This document shows positions 63,813 to 64,000 of a stretch of DNA of 64,000 nt, piece after piece. Under the pieces are notes generated by a model, which saw only the letters and a list, made by a program, of their open reading frames with translations, did not search any database and was not told the origin of the DNA. The stretch's first letter is position 1. Each line of letters starts with the position of its first letter. This DNA is from Mitsuaria sp. PDC51 (GTDB lineage: Bacteria; Pseudomonadota; Gammaproteobacteria; Burkholderiales; Burkholderiaceae_C). Location of the stretch: assembly GCF_900113225.1 (NCBI RefSeq), contig NZ_FOZE01000002.1:558001-622000 (forward strand), in the 5' to 3' direction. A program made the translations under genes and the position numbers.

Positions 63813-64000
63813 TCATGCCATCTCGGCGGGCGCCGCGACGTCAGGCCAGAACAGATGCTCCAGCGCGTACACCCGGGCCAGTTCACGCAACTCGCGCGGC
63901 GCCTGCTGCAGCGTCAGCTGCCAGCCGTCCTGGCCGCACAGGCGCAGCGCGCTGAGCAGCAGGCTGAGCGCGGCGGAGTCGAAGTCGTTCAGGCCGCTCG
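63813..64000 (-). CDS. STAS-domain protein (partial, N-terminus outside window)
   Basis: Seen: the last 62 residues of a protein entering from the right edge. SGLNDFDSAALSLLLSALRLC matches the second half of a STAS domain (compare MlaB, SpoIIAA-type), where the Asp-Ser is the site of phosphorylation or partner contact. It ends DVAAPAEMA. Inferred: an MlaB-like component of phospholipid transport or an anti-sigma-factor antagonist; too little is visible to decide. Confidence 0.65.
   Translation of the reverse strand, partial: SGLNDFDSAALSLLLSALRLCGQDGWQLTLQQAPRELRELARVYALEHLFWPDVAAPAEMA

Overview
The window is about 64 kb of very GC-rich bacterial chromosome with short intergenic gaps and almost entirely housekeeping content. 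Several gene orders (prfA-prmC-grxD-ubiX, rplU-rpmA-obgE-proB, ispB next to tRNA-Pro and pilB-pilC-pilD-coaE-zapD-yacG, rppH opposite proS, nrdA-nrdB next to an Ala/Lys-rich histone H1-like gene) together with class Ia ribonucleotide reductase, type IV pili and HexR-type sugar control point to a beta-proteobacterium of the Burkholderiales. A Roseateles/Mitsuaria/Rubrivivax-type genus is my best guess; that is inference from gene content, as no rRNA is present.

Layout. 1-4 kb: partial lipoprotein hydrolase, small membrane protein, GT4 glycosyltransferase, and the lysophospholipid flippase LplT, with a long inverted repeat between the last two. 4.2-10.8 kb: RNase II-type exonuclease, TonB-like protein, aroE, mtgA, a conserved unknown, a TlpA-like thioredoxin, aroQ. 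10.8-15.4 kb: accB-accC, prmA, DUF3426 zinc-ribbon protein. 15.5-21.1 kb (minus): histone H1-like protein, nrdB, nrdA with a long leader. 21.4-26 kb (minus): pilR, pilS, a PP0621-type protein and a CcsA/YpjD-type protein. 26-29 kb: ffh and ftsY convergent on a perfect terminator, then tRNA-Met. 29-32.5 kb: secreted pectate lyase, L,D-transpeptidase, exported protein. 32.5-41.5 kb: miaB, hemA, prfA-prmC, an outer-membrane protein, grxD-ubiX, a lytic transglycosylase and a DUF418 protein. 41.5-48.9 kb: proS, rppH, proB, obgE, rpmA, rplU, ispB, tRNA-Pro. 49-52 kb: an autotransporter. 52-58 kb: pilBCD, coaE, zapD, yacG. 58-63.7 kb: HAD phosphatase, pgi-tal divergent from zwf-hexR. The window ends in a STAS-domain gene.

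How it works together. The pil genes supply the pilus assembly ATPase, inner-membrane platform, prepilin peptidase and two-component regulator of type IV pili; pilin genes lie elsewhere. pgi, tal, zwf and hexR form a central-carbon module with a good candidate HexR operator at the zwf promoter. Ffh and FtsY are the two protein halves of the SRP targeting pathway. The accessory layer (pectate lyase, autotransporter, small outer-membrane protein, H1-like protein) fits a plant- or soil-associated life.

I found no CRISPR array, prophage, transposase, toxin-antitoxin pair or biosynthetic cluster, and no convincing new multi-gene system. The most interesting signals are regulatory: an nrdA leader with a promoter-overlapping NrdR-like box, a possible 36-codon leader peptide and an intrinsic-terminator hairpin; a similar hairpin in the rplU leader; a 37-bp inverted repeat between convergent genes; a perfect 16-bp palindrome before the H1-like gene; and promoters placed so that hemA and aroE would be transcribed as leaderless mRNAs.
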